A DNA stretch of 64,000 nucleotides, taken from the NCBI RefSeq assembly GCF_000211815.1, contig NZ_GL890825.1:293386-357385 (forward strand), written 5' to 3'. Below the pieces are notes generated by a model. That model was given only the letters and a program-made list of their open reading frames with translations, was not told the origin of the DNA and did not search any database. Both the position numbers and the translations under genes were made by a program. This stretch comes from Moorena producens 3L. GTDB lineage: Bacteria; Cyanobacteriota; Cyanobacteriia; Cyanobacteriales; Coleofasciculaceae. The stretch's first letter is position 1. Every line of letters begins with the position of its first letter. Positions 43,854-53,136 of the stretch are shown one piece after another.

Positions 43854-44948
43854 TTAATCCGTAACTTGTTGATAAGTCAAGATGCGTATAACTCTGCGGA
43901 TTATTTTTGCTAGCCAGAGAATAATTTTAGGACGAGATGCTGAACTAAGGGGCCAATAAATTACTGGTTTTACAAGACTATAGGGCATTAGTCCTACCCA
44001 CAGGAACCAATGACTCCAGAGTAGCTTCTTTTTCCAATTAAATTTAGAATATTTCCAGATTGAGCAATATCCTTTGTAAGCTAAGACTACAGGGGAATCA
44101 GAAGCAAAAGGATGATGGTGAGGATCTAGTCGTAAAGAAGCGATACGGTGAATCAAATGATTGGGGTCACGAAAGCTCAAATCCGGGCATACGTGATAGC
44201 CGAACTCAGTCGCCTTGCTTACTAAATAGTTATACTTGATAAAATCATGGTTGATAGACCGACGAAACCGTTCAATGGGAATGGTTCCCTTAGAAAAAGC
44301 CCACAAATTCTTCCCATGTTGTCGGTATGCCCCAAGGGGTTTTTCAATCGATACCACTTGCCCATAAAATGGGTTCAGGGTGACTAGATAACCATCAGCA
44401 GCTATGGTAAAATCAGATTCGGGTATAGGAAAAATTTGAGCTAGTGCTGACCGTGCAAAACTATTGCCACTGGTTACAGTACTGCTGTACTTTCCCTTCT
44501 CCAACAAAATTGGCCAAACGGTGCCACTATCAAATGTTATGTCTGGAGCTGGATGGATACCAATAAATTCACTAAGGGCATTGACCAACTCTAAACGATA
44601 TTGCACCTGAACTACCCCTGGTTTCCAAACGGCTACCACTTCGGACACCGCATTAGGGAATAAGTAATCATCAGCATCTAAAAAAATTACAATCTCCCCA
44701 CGGCTGACATAAAAACCGGCATTGAGCGCTGATGCTTGCCCACCATTTTTTTTGAGGATAGGAGTAATTTGCTCACCGTAGCTATTGATAATATCCTGAG
44801 AGTTGTCAGTGGACTCATCATCCACCACAATGACTTCGGTATTTGGATAAGTCTGACTCAGGCTACTGTCAATTGCTTGAGGTAGAAACTGACCGTAATT
44901 GTAGTTGTTGATTACAATGCTGACTAATAACTGACAGTTTTCATTCAT
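43854..44948 (-). CDS. Family 2 glycosyltransferase
   Basis: A 364-residue GT-A enzyme. The N-terminal domain has VSIVINNYNYGQFLPQAIDSSLSQTYPNTEVIVVDDESTDNSQDII, GGQASALNAGFYVSRGEIVIFLDADDYL (DxD metal site DAD) and acceptor-side features. The C-terminal third is basic and hydrophobic, suggesting peripheral membrane contact. It probably adds a sugar to the lipid-linked repeat unit. The start is the ATG at 44948, which overlaps the stop of the upstream Wzy-like gene as ATGA, so translation is coupled. Its stop codon lies within the target duplication of a mobile element. Confidence 0.9.
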   Translation of the reverse strand: MNENCQLLVSIVINNYNYGQFLPQAIDSSLSQTYPNTEVIVVDDESTDNSQDIINSYGEQITPILKKNGGQASALNAGFYVSRGEIVIFLDADDYLFPNAVSEVVAVWKPGVVQVQYRLELVNALSEFIGIHPAPDITFDSGTVWPILLEKGKYSSTVTSGNSFARSALAQIFPIPESDFTIAADGYLVTLNPFYGQVVSIEKPLGAYRQHGKNLWAFSKGTIPIERFRRSINHDFIKYNYLVSKATEFGYHVCPDLSFRDPNHLIHRIASLRLDPHHHPFASDSPVVLAYKGYCSIWKYSKFNWKKKLLWSHWFLWVGLMPYSLVKPVIYWPLSSASRPKIILWLAKIIRRVIRILTYQQVTD

Positions 44949-46192
44949 TTCAATAGGTTTTGTTGTCGCTCTAATGGAATAAGCACCGAAAGAGCTACAG
45001 ATGTGTATAGCACCCAAAAGATATTGTTTTGTATCATCACTGATGTCTCTGTGATATTGGCTAACACGGTATAGGTTAATAACAATAATGGCCAGAGATT
45101 CTCTGATGTTTTACTTACACGAAGCCAAGCAATAGCTCTTAGTAAACTAAAACTAAATCCAATTAGGTAGATTAATACTCCCAAGATTCCTAAAGCTAGC
45201 CATAGGTCGAGCAAGCCGTTGTGGGCGTTGGGAGCTGGCCACAATACTGCACGCCAGACATAGGCAGATTCACCATTCAAGCCATTCCAGAATGAACCAT
45301 AGCCATAACCGAACCACGGCTGTTTCTCAATCATGTCCAACACGAAGGGCCATAGCTTTGTACGACCGGTTAAGGTAGCATCTTTACCGATTGCACCTAG
45401 CAAAGCGTCTGCATTATCTAGCAACCAGATTAAGACGCTGCCTCCGAATGTTGTCATGGCAAATATAGCCGGAATCAGTAAGTAATATCGCCACCGTAAC
45501 ATCCGGTATAGATATAGAGATAATAACATAATTATAAGACTAACCAGTGCAGTTTTTGAAGTTGTAAATAGTAAAAGAATTACGGCAAAGCCAAACCCCC
45601 CCCACAACAGTAAATTATTTTTTTTGCCCCGAATAGCTAGGAGCAAAAATACGACTGCACTGGGCACCATTACTTTGCCAAGAACATTTTTATGGACGTA
45701 GATTCCTCGCCAAGTTCCAGCATGAACTCCCCCCATAATCCCGTATTTCGGCAGAGCCACAATAAACAGAAAACTGAGCAATATTGCTACTCCGAACGCC
45801 CAACCCAGCATTTCTAGCTGTTCTTTCATGGTGTAGCGACTGGCGAGGTAAACACCAAACAAGGTTGTGCCAATTAGGGCAACAGCACGGTTGATAGTCG
45901 TTGTTGGTTCAGAAGACCAGAAAACAGATACTACTGCTATCCCCACCAACAGACTCAGCCACCTATCTTTACTGAGGACATAAAGTACCTTTTTCCACCG
46001 TAGTGTTAGGAGGAAAAAGGTAACGAGATAAATTAATACGAACAGCAATCTACTGAGGGAGGAATCAAATTCTTGTATGACATCCCCCTCACTTCTGCCT
46101 CCTGATAAAATTACAGTGAGTACTCCTCCTGAATAGAGCACCAAGGAAACAGTAGTGAAAATCGGTTCAAAAAATGCCAAAATTTTTCTCAT
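44945..46192 (-). CDS. O-antigen ligase/polymerase-like membrane protein (Wzy)
   Basis: A 415-residue integral membrane protein with about ten helices. A large periplasmic loop with GYGYGSFWNG and APNAHNGLLDLWLALG is the O-antigen ligase/Wzy family signature (HNGLLD motif). The upstream WRGIYVHKNVLGKVMVPSAVVFLLL motif (GxxxHKNxLG) is also typical of this family. In a Wzx/Wzy locus it would polymerise repeat units at the periplasmic face. It is translationally coupled to the following GT2 gene. ATG at 46192. Confidence 0.9.
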   Translation of the reverse strand: MRKILAFFEPIFTTVSLVLYSGGVLTVILSGGRSEGDVIQEFDSSLSRLLFVLIYLVTFFLLTLRWKKVLYVLSKDRWLSLLVGIAVVSVFWSSEPTTTINRAVALIGTTLFGVYLASRYTMKEQLEMLGWAFGVAILLSFLFIVALPKYGIMGGVHAGTWRGIYVHKNVLGKVMVPSAVVFLLLAIRGKKNNLLLWGGFGFAVILLLFTTSKTALVSLIIMLLSLYLYRMLRWRYYLLIPAIFAMTTFGGSVLIWLLDNADALLGAIGKDATLTGRTKLWPFVLDMIEKQPWFGYGYGSFWNGLNGESAYVWRAVLWPAPNAHNGLLDLWLALGILGVLIYLIGFSFSLLRAIAWLRVSKTSENLWPLLLLTYTVLANITETSVMIQNNIFWVLYTSVALSVLIPLERQQNLLK

Positions 46193-46546
46193 GAACCTTG
46201 GTTTATAGCAAAAAATTGTAGGTATACTATTGTAGTCATAATGTTATATGCAAAAAGTTACTAATTCAGAACTTATATCATGTTTGGAGGCTTCTTTGTG
46301 GTATAATGAAACTAGCCATATAAATGTAGCAAGCTTGCTGGGGAAGGAATAGGCAAGTTTCGCCACGATTATGGCATTTCAAAACCATGATATTGCTTGA
46401 CTTCACAGGTTTTTTAAACCCTGACCTAAGAGTAATAATACTCCTAAACTTGATATTAAGCAGTGATTATTTTCTACAAAAGCTTACTTTATACAAAAAT
46501 TGTTTTAGTGAAAAGATAACCTGTATACAAAACCTGATCTAAATCT

Positions 46547-46584
46547 GCAAGTATAGGATTTCAATGGGTTAATCCTATACTTGC
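46547..46584. repeat. Perfect 14-bp inverted repeat
   Basis: gcaagtataggatt (46547-46560) and aatcctatacttgc (46571-46584) with a 10-base loop. It lies between the phosphodiesterase-like gene (minus strand, ends at 46733) and the wzy-like gene. There is no T run on the minus strand, so a terminator is possible but not certain. The rest of 46193-46732 shows no gene. Confidence 0.75.
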
Positions 46585-46732
46585 GAACTAGGGCAATGGA
46601 TGGCATTGTTTCAAGTTAGTATTATCTGGCCAGCTAAGAGTGAATCTACACCCTTAAACCTGCTGAATCTAAGAGGCTCAGGAATTACCCAGATAGGGAA
46701 ATGAAACCCTATCCCTAGGGTTGATTTATATG

Positions 46733-48406
46733 TCAAGCTGAGATGGATAAAGTCGGACTAACTAGAGATTTGCCATCAAAGTAGTCAGGAATCGGTGCTC
46801 CCATCAACCTCAAGATGGTTGGGGCTATATCTACAGGATGAGCCTCTGGCAAACTAGAACCTGGGGTTATTCCTGGTCCAGTTGCCATCAAGAAGCCTCT
46901 GGCTCGGTGACCACCAGGACGATTATAGGTAATTGGACCAATGCGTCCCACATCAGGACTATCCACTACATCTGTGGGACACTCGTGCCATACGACTACT
47001 AGGTCAGCATCTGGCAGTTTGGGGTTATCATCTGTGGCTACGTTATGGGTGCGCACTACTTGTTTAACTAATGGTTCTCCTGTCCTACCATCGGTAAGGC
47101 GATAAAGGAAGTCTGTTAGGTTATCGCACAGAGCATCATACTCGGAAGGCTCAACAATACCATCTCGTTCCCGTCCTTTGAGGTTGATGCGAATATGTCC
47201 ATCAGCAAAGGCCGGTAAAGCAAAGGCTTTCATCTTGGGCCACAGGGGAGTATATAGAGTAGCTGGCATCCAACCCAATTGCACTCTGTGCTTCATGAGG
47301 GGATAAGGAGAGAGTAAACCGTGCTGGCCAGATTGTAAAAAGGCTTTATGGGTCCAGGTGTTGAACAACTGCTTAATGGGATTGGGTTCATAAATCTGTC
47401 GCCATACTTCCCCTGGCCAAGAGTTGCGGATTGGACGAGTAATTGGTGGTGGGGGAGTGACTCCGATTTTGCTGGGAGTAATGGCATACTTGCCAGGGAA
47501 GTTATACCGATAGACCAATTCTGGCAGGAACATCATGCTCATCAAGTCGGTAACATTGGCAGCCATGCCATGAACTGCGAAACACAAGATATAGGCATCC
47601 TTAGGCGCAGCAGCGATAATTTTTGCGATCGCATCATCCACCGCTTCAAAGATTTTCAGCATGGGGTCTCCAGCCTTACCATTCTTTTTGCTCTGGTAAG
47701 GGTAGAGCTGGTGATCTGGTTGGCTGCGGTCCCACAGGTCATGACCAGCACTGTGAGTTTCACCGAAAGCGGTCACGAACAAGTCCCACGGTTCACGCTG
47801 AAGTAAATCCCGACAAATCTCTGAGCGGGTGGAGATACTAGTTTTTAGAGCTTGCTGAATCCATTTAAAATAAACTGGATCCCACCAGCGACCATTATCT
47901 TTATGGAGCACTGGGTTTTTGCCGTATTGGGCAATAATATTGGGCAATAATTCCGGCGGTTGGGAATGGCTTGGCACAAAGGGATAATGTCCCCCCCAAC
48001 CCAAAATTTGTAAGCCATTAATTTGATCTGACAGTGCTGATACTGGTACATCAAAGGCAGCAACCCGGTAGTCATCCCCTAAGGCATAAAAGGGATTATA
48101 TTCTTTATAATCGTATCCACTATAAATTTTGTCGCAGACTACTTTATAAGTGTCTGGATAAAATTTTATCGTATCCCAAAAACCGGTTTTATCTGGTAAA
48201 CAACCGGTAGAAAACATCACCCACAAGGGTTCAGTGGAGGAAAATTCAACTGTCTTCTTGTTGTAGTTAACGGTATTGTTCAGGCGACCATAGATTCCTT
48301 GTTGCCGTATTTTGTTGAGGGTCTTCAGATGTCCTTGGGACATCCAATTCTCCAACAATAGCGGGTCAGCTGCATCCAGTCCAATAGCAATTACAGGGGT
48401 TTTCAT
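46733..48406 (-). CDS. Alkaline phosphatase superfamily protein (type I phosphodiesterase-like)
   Basis: A 557-residue protein of the alkaline phosphatase/nucleotide pyrophosphatase superfamily. Metal-binding and nucleophile regions: AIGLDAADPLLLENWM (first Asp), PLWVMFSTGCLPDKTGFWD with the Thr/Ser nucleophile zone, VTAFGETHSAGHDLWD, and CFAVHGMAANV, later RPGGHRARGFLMATGP and DIAPTILRLMGAPIPDYFDG. These match the family's C-terminal sulfatase/phosphodiesterase pattern. No signal peptide is visible, so it may be cytoplasmic. It lies in the exopolysaccharide locus between wzy and wzc; the substrate is not known but a sugar-phosphate or sulfate-related role is possible (inference). ATG at 48406. 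Confidence 0.85.
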   Translation of the reverse strand: MKTPVIAIGLDAADPLLLENWMSQGHLKTLNKIRQQGIYGRLNNTVNYNKKTVEFSSTEPLWVMFSTGCLPDKTGFWDTIKFYPDTYKVVCDKIYSGYDYKEYNPFYALGDDYRVAAFDVPVSALSDQINGLQILGWGGHYPFVPSHSQPPELLPNIIAQYGKNPVLHKDNGRWWDPVYFKWIQQALKTSISTRSEICRDLLQREPWDLFVTAFGETHSAGHDLWDRSQPDHQLYPYQSKKNGKAGDPMLKIFEAVDDAIAKIIAAAPKDAYILCFAVHGMAANVTDLMSMMFLPELVYRYNFPGKYAITPSKIGVTPPPPITRPIRNSWPGEVWRQIYEPNPIKQLFNTWTHKAFLQSGQHGLLSPYPLMKHRVQLGWMPATLYTPLWPKMKAFALPAFADGHIRINLKGRERDGIVEPSEYDALCDNLTDFLYRLTDGRTGEPLVKQVVRTHNVATDDNPKLPDADLVVVWHECPTDVVDSPDVGRIGPITYNRPGGHRARGFLMATGPGITPGSSLPEAHPVDIAPTILRLMGAPIPDYFDGKSLVSPTLSISA

Positions 48407-48784
48407 GATAGTTTTTTAGATAACTTTTTAGATAAAAGTAAACCTAATCTATAAAAGCATGACGATCATGTCGGCTTGACTAATCATCAATATTACTAAT
48501 CGGTAAATTGGTAGTTGATGATTATCTAGTTTAGGATTACTGATTAGTAATTACCTATTCCCAAACATCCTATTTGGTTGGGTAAGTAATTAACCGGATT
48601 TGATAGTTTAATAATAATGCTTAATTGCTCACTATATTCATCAGTTAAGTAGTTATTTATTAATTCATAAAAAAATAGGTGTTTAGTCTATTTATAGTCT
48701 GGATTGATCCAGGGTATTCAATCATTAATTTATAGTGTTTTTTTGTCTAGGGAATAGGGAGTATTCATAATTCATAGTTTTGAA
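48407..48784. other. Gap without recognisable genes
   Basis: About 380 bases, AT-rich, with short direct words (gattactgattagtaatta, aatagggagtattcataattcatag). It separates the Wzc-type kinase gene from the phosphodiesterase-like gene on the same strand. Nothing specific can be supported. Confidence 0.4.
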
Positions 48785-51016
48785 TCATCTCCGGGAAACA
48801 TTCGAGGTTTTTTTAGTCTGGGCTTGACGCTGTACCAATCTTCTTACTGAGCCATAATGGAAGTATTCCTGTGACTGGTAAAAGTAACCAATGGATTCAT
48901 CTTTTTGAATGACACCATTAGCCACCAAACCCAAAACCGTCTGACCGGAACTATCTAACATTTGTTTAGCCACATTAGCATTAGCGAAATCCAGCACACC
49001 TGGTCGAGCCACCAACAACATGCCATCAGTCATTGGACTTAAGCAAAGGGCATCAGCAGTCAGAAGTAAGGGTGGGGCATCAATAATCACAAAGTCATAT
49101 TGGGTTGAACATTCCTGAATCAGGGAAGCCATTTGCTTTGAATCCAGGAGTGCCAAAGGATTAGGAGGCATTACCCCAGCGGTGAGAACATCAAGATTTT
49201 CCATGGCTTTACAGATGGCAAGCTCTAGAGGCACTTCACCAATCAGTACCTGGCTCAAACCAGCCACATTCATTACTTGCCAAATATAATGCTGACAGGG
49301 GTGACGCATATCGGAATCAATCAGCAAAACCCGACGCCCCAGTTGAGCCATAGCAGCGGCCAAGTTTGCTGATACCGTAGATTTGCCTTCCTTGGAAACG
49401 GAGCTAGTGACTACAATAACTTTAAGTGGGTGATCAGACCTGAGAAATTTCAGATTCGCTTGAATCATTCGGTAGACTTCACTCACCATGGAATGAGGCT
49501 GCTCTGTTACGGGCAATTCCCCTCCGAAAAATAGGTCATCCCGACGACGGGAGAGCTTCTTGTGCTTGAAAACTGGAATCACCCCTAGCACAGGATATCT
49601 TAACAACTGCTTGACTTCTTTGAGAGTTTTTATAGAGCGGTCTCTCATTTCCAAGAGCAAGACAGCAGTCGTGGCCAGTGTGACCCCCAACATCACCCCT
49701 AGAGCCAACACCTTTATTTTCTTATCACCTAAGGGCTTTTTAGGGACTATTGCTGGCTCAATGATGCGAGCATTAGCGGTATCTTGGTTTTCTGCGACCT
49801 TTAATTCATTGAGATTTTTCAACAGGGTTTCATAGGTCAAGCGGGCAGCTTGGACTCGTTGTTCGAGCTGCTGCTGAGTTTGCTCCAACCGAGGAAGAAC
49901 ATTTACCCGTTGTTCATAGGCAATTCTAGCCTTAGCAAGAGTTGATAATCCTTCTGCTAAACTTTGACGTTTGACTTCTGATTCAATAAAATCGTTAATC
50001 AGTTTTTGTTTGAGCTGGTCAACTTCTAAAAGCCCTTGAGTAATTTGTATCTGAGTACCAGCCAGACTTTGAGAGCCTAGTATTTGATTAATCTGCTGTT
50101 GTAAATGACCTCTGAGGGAGCGTTGCTGCTTGGTGAGCCGAATCATGATCGGGTGATTTTTACCGTAACGATTTTTCGAAACCGCTAATTGCCGCTCAAC
50201 CTCTTGCAGTTCTTGGAGTACGCCCTGTACTGAAGTAGACTGACTCAGAGCACTGATAGCAATTGCTTGCTGGGGATTAAGACCGACCTGGTTTCTCAAG
50301 CCAGCAGCTTGGGCATTGGCTTCTTCAAGTTGAGCTTGAACTGTAGTAATTTGGCTGTCTAAGTCAGCCATCACCGCTACCAAAGACCGGGCTTCTTCTG
50401 TGAGGGATACAACCTGATTGCGTTCCTTAAATTGCCGTAGAGCAGCTTCTGCTTGCCTGACATTGGCTTCACTTTGAGGAAGTTGGTTAGTAATAAACTC
50501 ACGGGCTTTTGCTGCTTCCGACTTTTTGGATAGGATCTGATTCTCTATATAAAGCCTCATTAATTGATTGATCACCGCAGCCCCTTTTTCTGAGTTCTTA
50601 CCCTTGTAGGAAAGCCTAACCACATCGGTGCCACCCACAATTTTGACAGTGAGCTTTCTTTTGAGGGCTTCCGGTTGCAAAGGTAGACCTTCGTTATCAG
50701 TGAGGTTGAGTTGATCAATGATCTGTTGCAGAAGCGGGTGGGAGTAAATCACCTCAACTTCAGTACTCAGAGGGTTCTGGGCATCAACCAGAGGGCGTAA
50801 CTGGTCAATTTCCTCCCCCAACCCAGTCAAGAAAGCGGTTCGGTCTATCTTAAACAGTAGTTTTCCTTCAGCTTCATAGGAAGGCTTGAGAAACAAGGTA
50901 GACCAGGCAGCTGAGATAACTGTAAATAGGAAAATAGCAACTGCTGGCAGCCAACGACGTTTCAATAGCAGTTTGTATTGGCTAAGATCGAGATCTATAG
51001 AACTTCTAGACTCCAT
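48785..51016 (-). CDS. Polysaccharide co-polymerase/tyrosine autokinase (Wzc-like)
   Basis: A 743-residue bacterial tyrosine kinase. N-terminal Wzz domain with a first membrane helix (LPAVAIFLFTVISAAWSTLFL), a long periplasmic coiled-coil region with QL/EL repeats (about 180-430), a second helix (KIKVLALGVMLGVTLATTAVLLLEM), then the cytoplasmic P-loop kinase: Walker A VVTSSVSKEGKSTVSANLAAAMA, Walker A' RVLLIDSDMRHP and Walker B YDFVIIDAPPLLL. A Tyr-rich C-terminal tail (GYFYQSQEYFHYGS) would be the autophosphorylation cluster. It controls chain length and export of the polysaccharide. The ATG at 51016 is preferred; the frame is open 28 codons further up. First gene of the block on this strand. 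Confidence 0.93.
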   Translation of the reverse strand: MESRSSIDLDLSQYKLLLKRRWLPAVAIFLFTVISAAWSTLFLKPSYEAEGKLLFKIDRTAFLTGLGEEIDQLRPLVDAQNPLSTEVEVIYSHPLLQQIIDQLNLTDNEGLPLQPEALKRKLTVKIVGGTDVVRLSYKGKNSEKGAAVINQLMRLYIENQILSKKSEAAKAREFITNQLPQSEANVRQAEAALRQFKERNQVVSLTEEARSLVAVMADLDSQITTVQAQLEEANAQAAGLRNQVGLNPQQAIAISALSQSTSVQGVLQELQEVERQLAVSKNRYGKNHPIMIRLTKQQRSLRGHLQQQINQILGSQSLAGTQIQITQGLLEVDQLKQKLINDFIESEVKRQSLAEGLSTLAKARIAYEQRVNVLPRLEQTQQQLEQRVQAARLTYETLLKNLNELKVAENQDTANARIIEPAIVPKKPLGDKKIKVLALGVMLGVTLATTAVLLLEMRDRSIKTLKEVKQLLRYPVLGVIPVFKHKKLSRRRDDLFFGGELPVTEQPHSMVSEVYRMIQANLKFLRSDHPLKVIVVTSSVSKEGKSTVSANLAAAMAQLGRRVLLIDSDMRHPCQHYIWQVMNVAGLSQVLIGEVPLELAICKAMENLDVLTAGVMPPNPLALLDSKQMASLIQECSTQYDFVIIDAPPLLLTADALCLSPMTDGMLLVARPGVLDFANANVAKQMLDSSGQTVLGLVANGVIQKDESIGYFYQSQEYFHYGSVRRLVQRQAQTKKTSNVSRR

Positions 51017-51339
51017 AAGTTCTTCAGGGGCTCCCCCTAGGTAGATTGCACAATAAAATAATTTTTGGTATTGGTGCGAATTAGCTACCAACCCTGCCAT
51101 CGGTTAGATGCAACCTATATATGGAAATACTAATAAAATTTAATCATATCAAAAGTCACTCGACATTAAAGAGTTGGTAAATATATGCAAATTTTCCGTG
51201 ATTCTTGTGAACATAAGAAAGTTAAGGGGCTGACCGGGTGTCGGGTATCGGGCCAACGGGGGTAGGGTTTTGCGACCGATTGTTGTGTCAGTAAGACCAG
51301 CAATCCCTAGAGCTGTTGAGTCTTCTATCTTCTGACTTA

Positions 51340-51620
51340 ACCCAAACCCGGTCAGCCGTCAGCCATCAGCCGTCAGCCATCAGCCGTCAGCTTATTTTAT
51401 TCAAAAACACCGATTGCGCTACTTGAGGTGCTGCGCGAACAGTAGCGATGCAGTGGCCTCACGGGGGTTTCCCCCACTCGCGCTTTGGATCAAGACAGCG
51501 TGCGCTATGGGCATAAAGTGTTCGGTGTAGCGTGGCCACAGGCCTTTGGCTGTTCGGTGTAGCGTGGGCATTAGCTGATACGCGACACGCTGATAGCTGA
51601 ATGCTTACGGTCAGCCTAAC
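51340..51620. repeat. Composite repeat field upstream of an ECF sigma gene
   Basis: Contains tcagccg/tcagcca heptamers (51355-51392), then ttattttattcaaaaacaccg, tgctgcgcgaacagtagcg, a GCGGTCTTGGGGG-family copy cctcacgggggtttcccccactcgcg, tgttcggtgtagcgtggcc twice, and gctgatagctgaatgcttacgg at the end. It is the reverse-oriented counterpart of 30420-30601. It sits in the divergent promoter gap between the wzc-like and sigma genes. Confidence 0.85.
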
Positions 51621-51707
51621 CCCGCTGGCTCCATTTCTGGCTAAACTTTTACCAGATTGAACCATTCTGTTGGCCAGTGAGTCTAAATAACATCGGAAAA
51701 CAAAGCG

Positions 51708-52343
51708 GTGAGGGAGAACCCAGAGTTGTCAGTCAGATCAGCCCAGGCTTCCAAAGAAGATTCTGCTGCTGCAAAAACAACCAGCACAGACACAGAGTTG
51801 GTATTGCAGTGCCAACAGGGGAACCAGCAGAGTTTTCGCCAACTATACCGACGCTATCAGCAGCGCGTCAGGTCAACTATCTATCAGCTATGTGGTGCTT
51901 ATGCTCTTGATGATTTAGTACAAGAGGTGTTCCTACGAGTTTGGAAAGGCTTACCAAAACTACGGCAACCTTCACAGTTCTCCACCTGGCTTTACCGCAT
52001 CTGCTGGAATGTGGCATCGGATCAGCGGGGCAAATTGCAACGGCAACGTGCCTTCAACCTTCAACTTCCAGAGGACACAGCTGATCTACCCCTCAAAAAT
52101 GCCAAATCCTCCTACACTCCTGATCTGATGCAGTTGCACTATCAGGACATTATTCAACAAGGTATGCAACAGCTGAGCTTGAACCATCGTGCTGTGCTGG
52201 TGCTACATGATTTAGAGGATTTGCCACAAAAGGAAGTTGCTAAAATTTTGGGCATAGCTCTCGGAACGGTTAAGTCTCGTCTTTTCCACGCTCGAACTTC
52301 CCTACGGAAATATATCATCCAACAACAAGGAGAGATGCCATGA
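51708..52343 (+). CDS. ECF-type RNA polymerase sigma factor
   Basis: A 211-residue sigma-70 family factor. Region 2 (about 40-105): FRQLYRRYQQRVRSTIYQLCGAYALDDLVQEVFLRVWKGLPKL, the core-binding and -10 recognition segment. Region 4 (about 150-205): MQQLSLNHRAVLVLHDLEDLPQKEVAKILGIALGTVKSRLFHARTSLRKY, the -35 helix-turn-helix. No region 1 or 3, as in ECF factors. The start is a GTG at 51708. The following gene overlaps it by ATGA and encodes a small membrane protein, the usual place for an anti-sigma factor, and a Spy-like envelope protein comes after, so it may drive an envelope- or metal-stress response (inference). Confidence 0.92.
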   Translation: MRENPELSVRSAQASKEDSAAAKTTSTDTELVLQCQQGNQQSFRQLYRRYQQRVRSTIYQLCGAYALDDLVQEVFLRVWKGLPKLRQPSQFSTWLYRICWNVASDQRGKLQRQRAFNLQLPEDTADLPLKNAKSSYTPDLMQLHYQDIIQQGMQQLSLNHRAVLVLHDLEDLPQKEVAKILGIALGTVKSRLFHARTSLRKYIIQQQGEMP

Positions 52344-52675
52344 CTCAGTTTCAACCTGATGACCAACAATGGCAAGCATTTCTGCGCCAACATCGACCTA
52401 GTCCTCCACCAGCAGCATTTGACTTGGAGGAACGAGTTATCAATGCGATCGCTAAATCCCCACCGCCTACTCGTAAACCAGAGCTTTGGTTGCTTCCCTC
52501 AGCGATCGCTGTTGGTTTACTGATGGCTTGGAGTGGTTACCGCACCCACAATTTAACCACTCTAGAAGCTTTCTTAGAGAAAAATTGGCATGGAGTTGTG
52601 GGAGAGACATCGATGAGCAATGTCATTCATACTCCACCAGCTGATTGGATGATCTTAGCCAATACTGGACAATAA
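52340..52675 (+). CDS. Putative anti-sigma factor
   Basis: A 111-residue protein. The N-terminal cytoplasmic part includes WQAFLRQHRPSPPPAAFDLEERVINAI, followed by one membrane helix (LWLLPSAIAVGLLMAWSGY, about 52-70) and a short periplasmic tail. This topology and the overlapping start (ATGA) with the ECF sigma gene are typical of anti-sigma factors that hold sigma at the membrane. No zinc (ZAS) motif HxxxCxxC is seen. Sequence similarity to a named family could not be recognised, so the function rests on position and topology. Confidence 0.7.
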   Translation: MTQFQPDDQQWQAFLRQHRPSPPPAAFDLEERVINAIAKSPPPTRKPELWLLPSAIAVGLLMAWSGYRTHNLTTLEAFLEKNWHGVVGETSMSNVIHTPPADWMILANTGQ

Positions 52676-52785
52676 ATGAAATAGTAGGAACCATCACCTC
52701 AGGATCACCTATAGAGGATAAGGTTTGACCTGTCAAAAGGTTTGCTCTAGCCTAGGCTATGGCAAGGGAAAAGTGTTTTTTTTCC

Positions 52786-53087
52786 CTTCAACCTTCAACC
52801 CACCTTCAAGCTTCAACCCACCTTCAAGCTTCAACCCACCTTCAACCTTCAACCCACCTTCAACCTTCAACCCACCTTCAACCTTCAACCTTCAACCTTC
52901 AACCTTCAACCTTCAACCTTCAACCTTCAACCTTCAACCTTCAACCTTCAACCTTCAACCTTCAACCTTCAACCTTCAACCTTCAACCTTCAACCCACCT
53001 TCAACTTTCAACTTTCAACTTTCAACTTTCAACTTTCAACTTTCAACTTTCAACCTTGGCCTTTCGGCCACGCTACGGGAACAACCT
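52786..53087. repeat. Long heptamer array (TTCAACC/TTCAACT) plus palindromic element
   Basis: About 38 units of ttcaacc and, at the 3' side, ttcaact, with occasional ttcaagc and extra acc inserts, spanning 52786-53053. Directly after it comes ttggcctttcggccacgctacgggaacaacc (53055-53086), a copy of the dispersed palindromic family. It separates the anti-sigma gene from the Spy-like gene by 460 bases. ORFs of 118-160 residues (FNLQPST repeats) across it are repeat translation. Confidence 0.95.
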
Positions 53088-53136
53088 TCAATATTTCTTA
53101 CAAACTTTAAATTAAAGACATTTATAGGTAACTTCC

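Noticed and set aside
47348..47806. 152-residue ORF antisense to the phosphodiesterase-like gene
   Set aside because: It lies wholly inside a clear gene with intact motifs on the other strand; shadow ORF.
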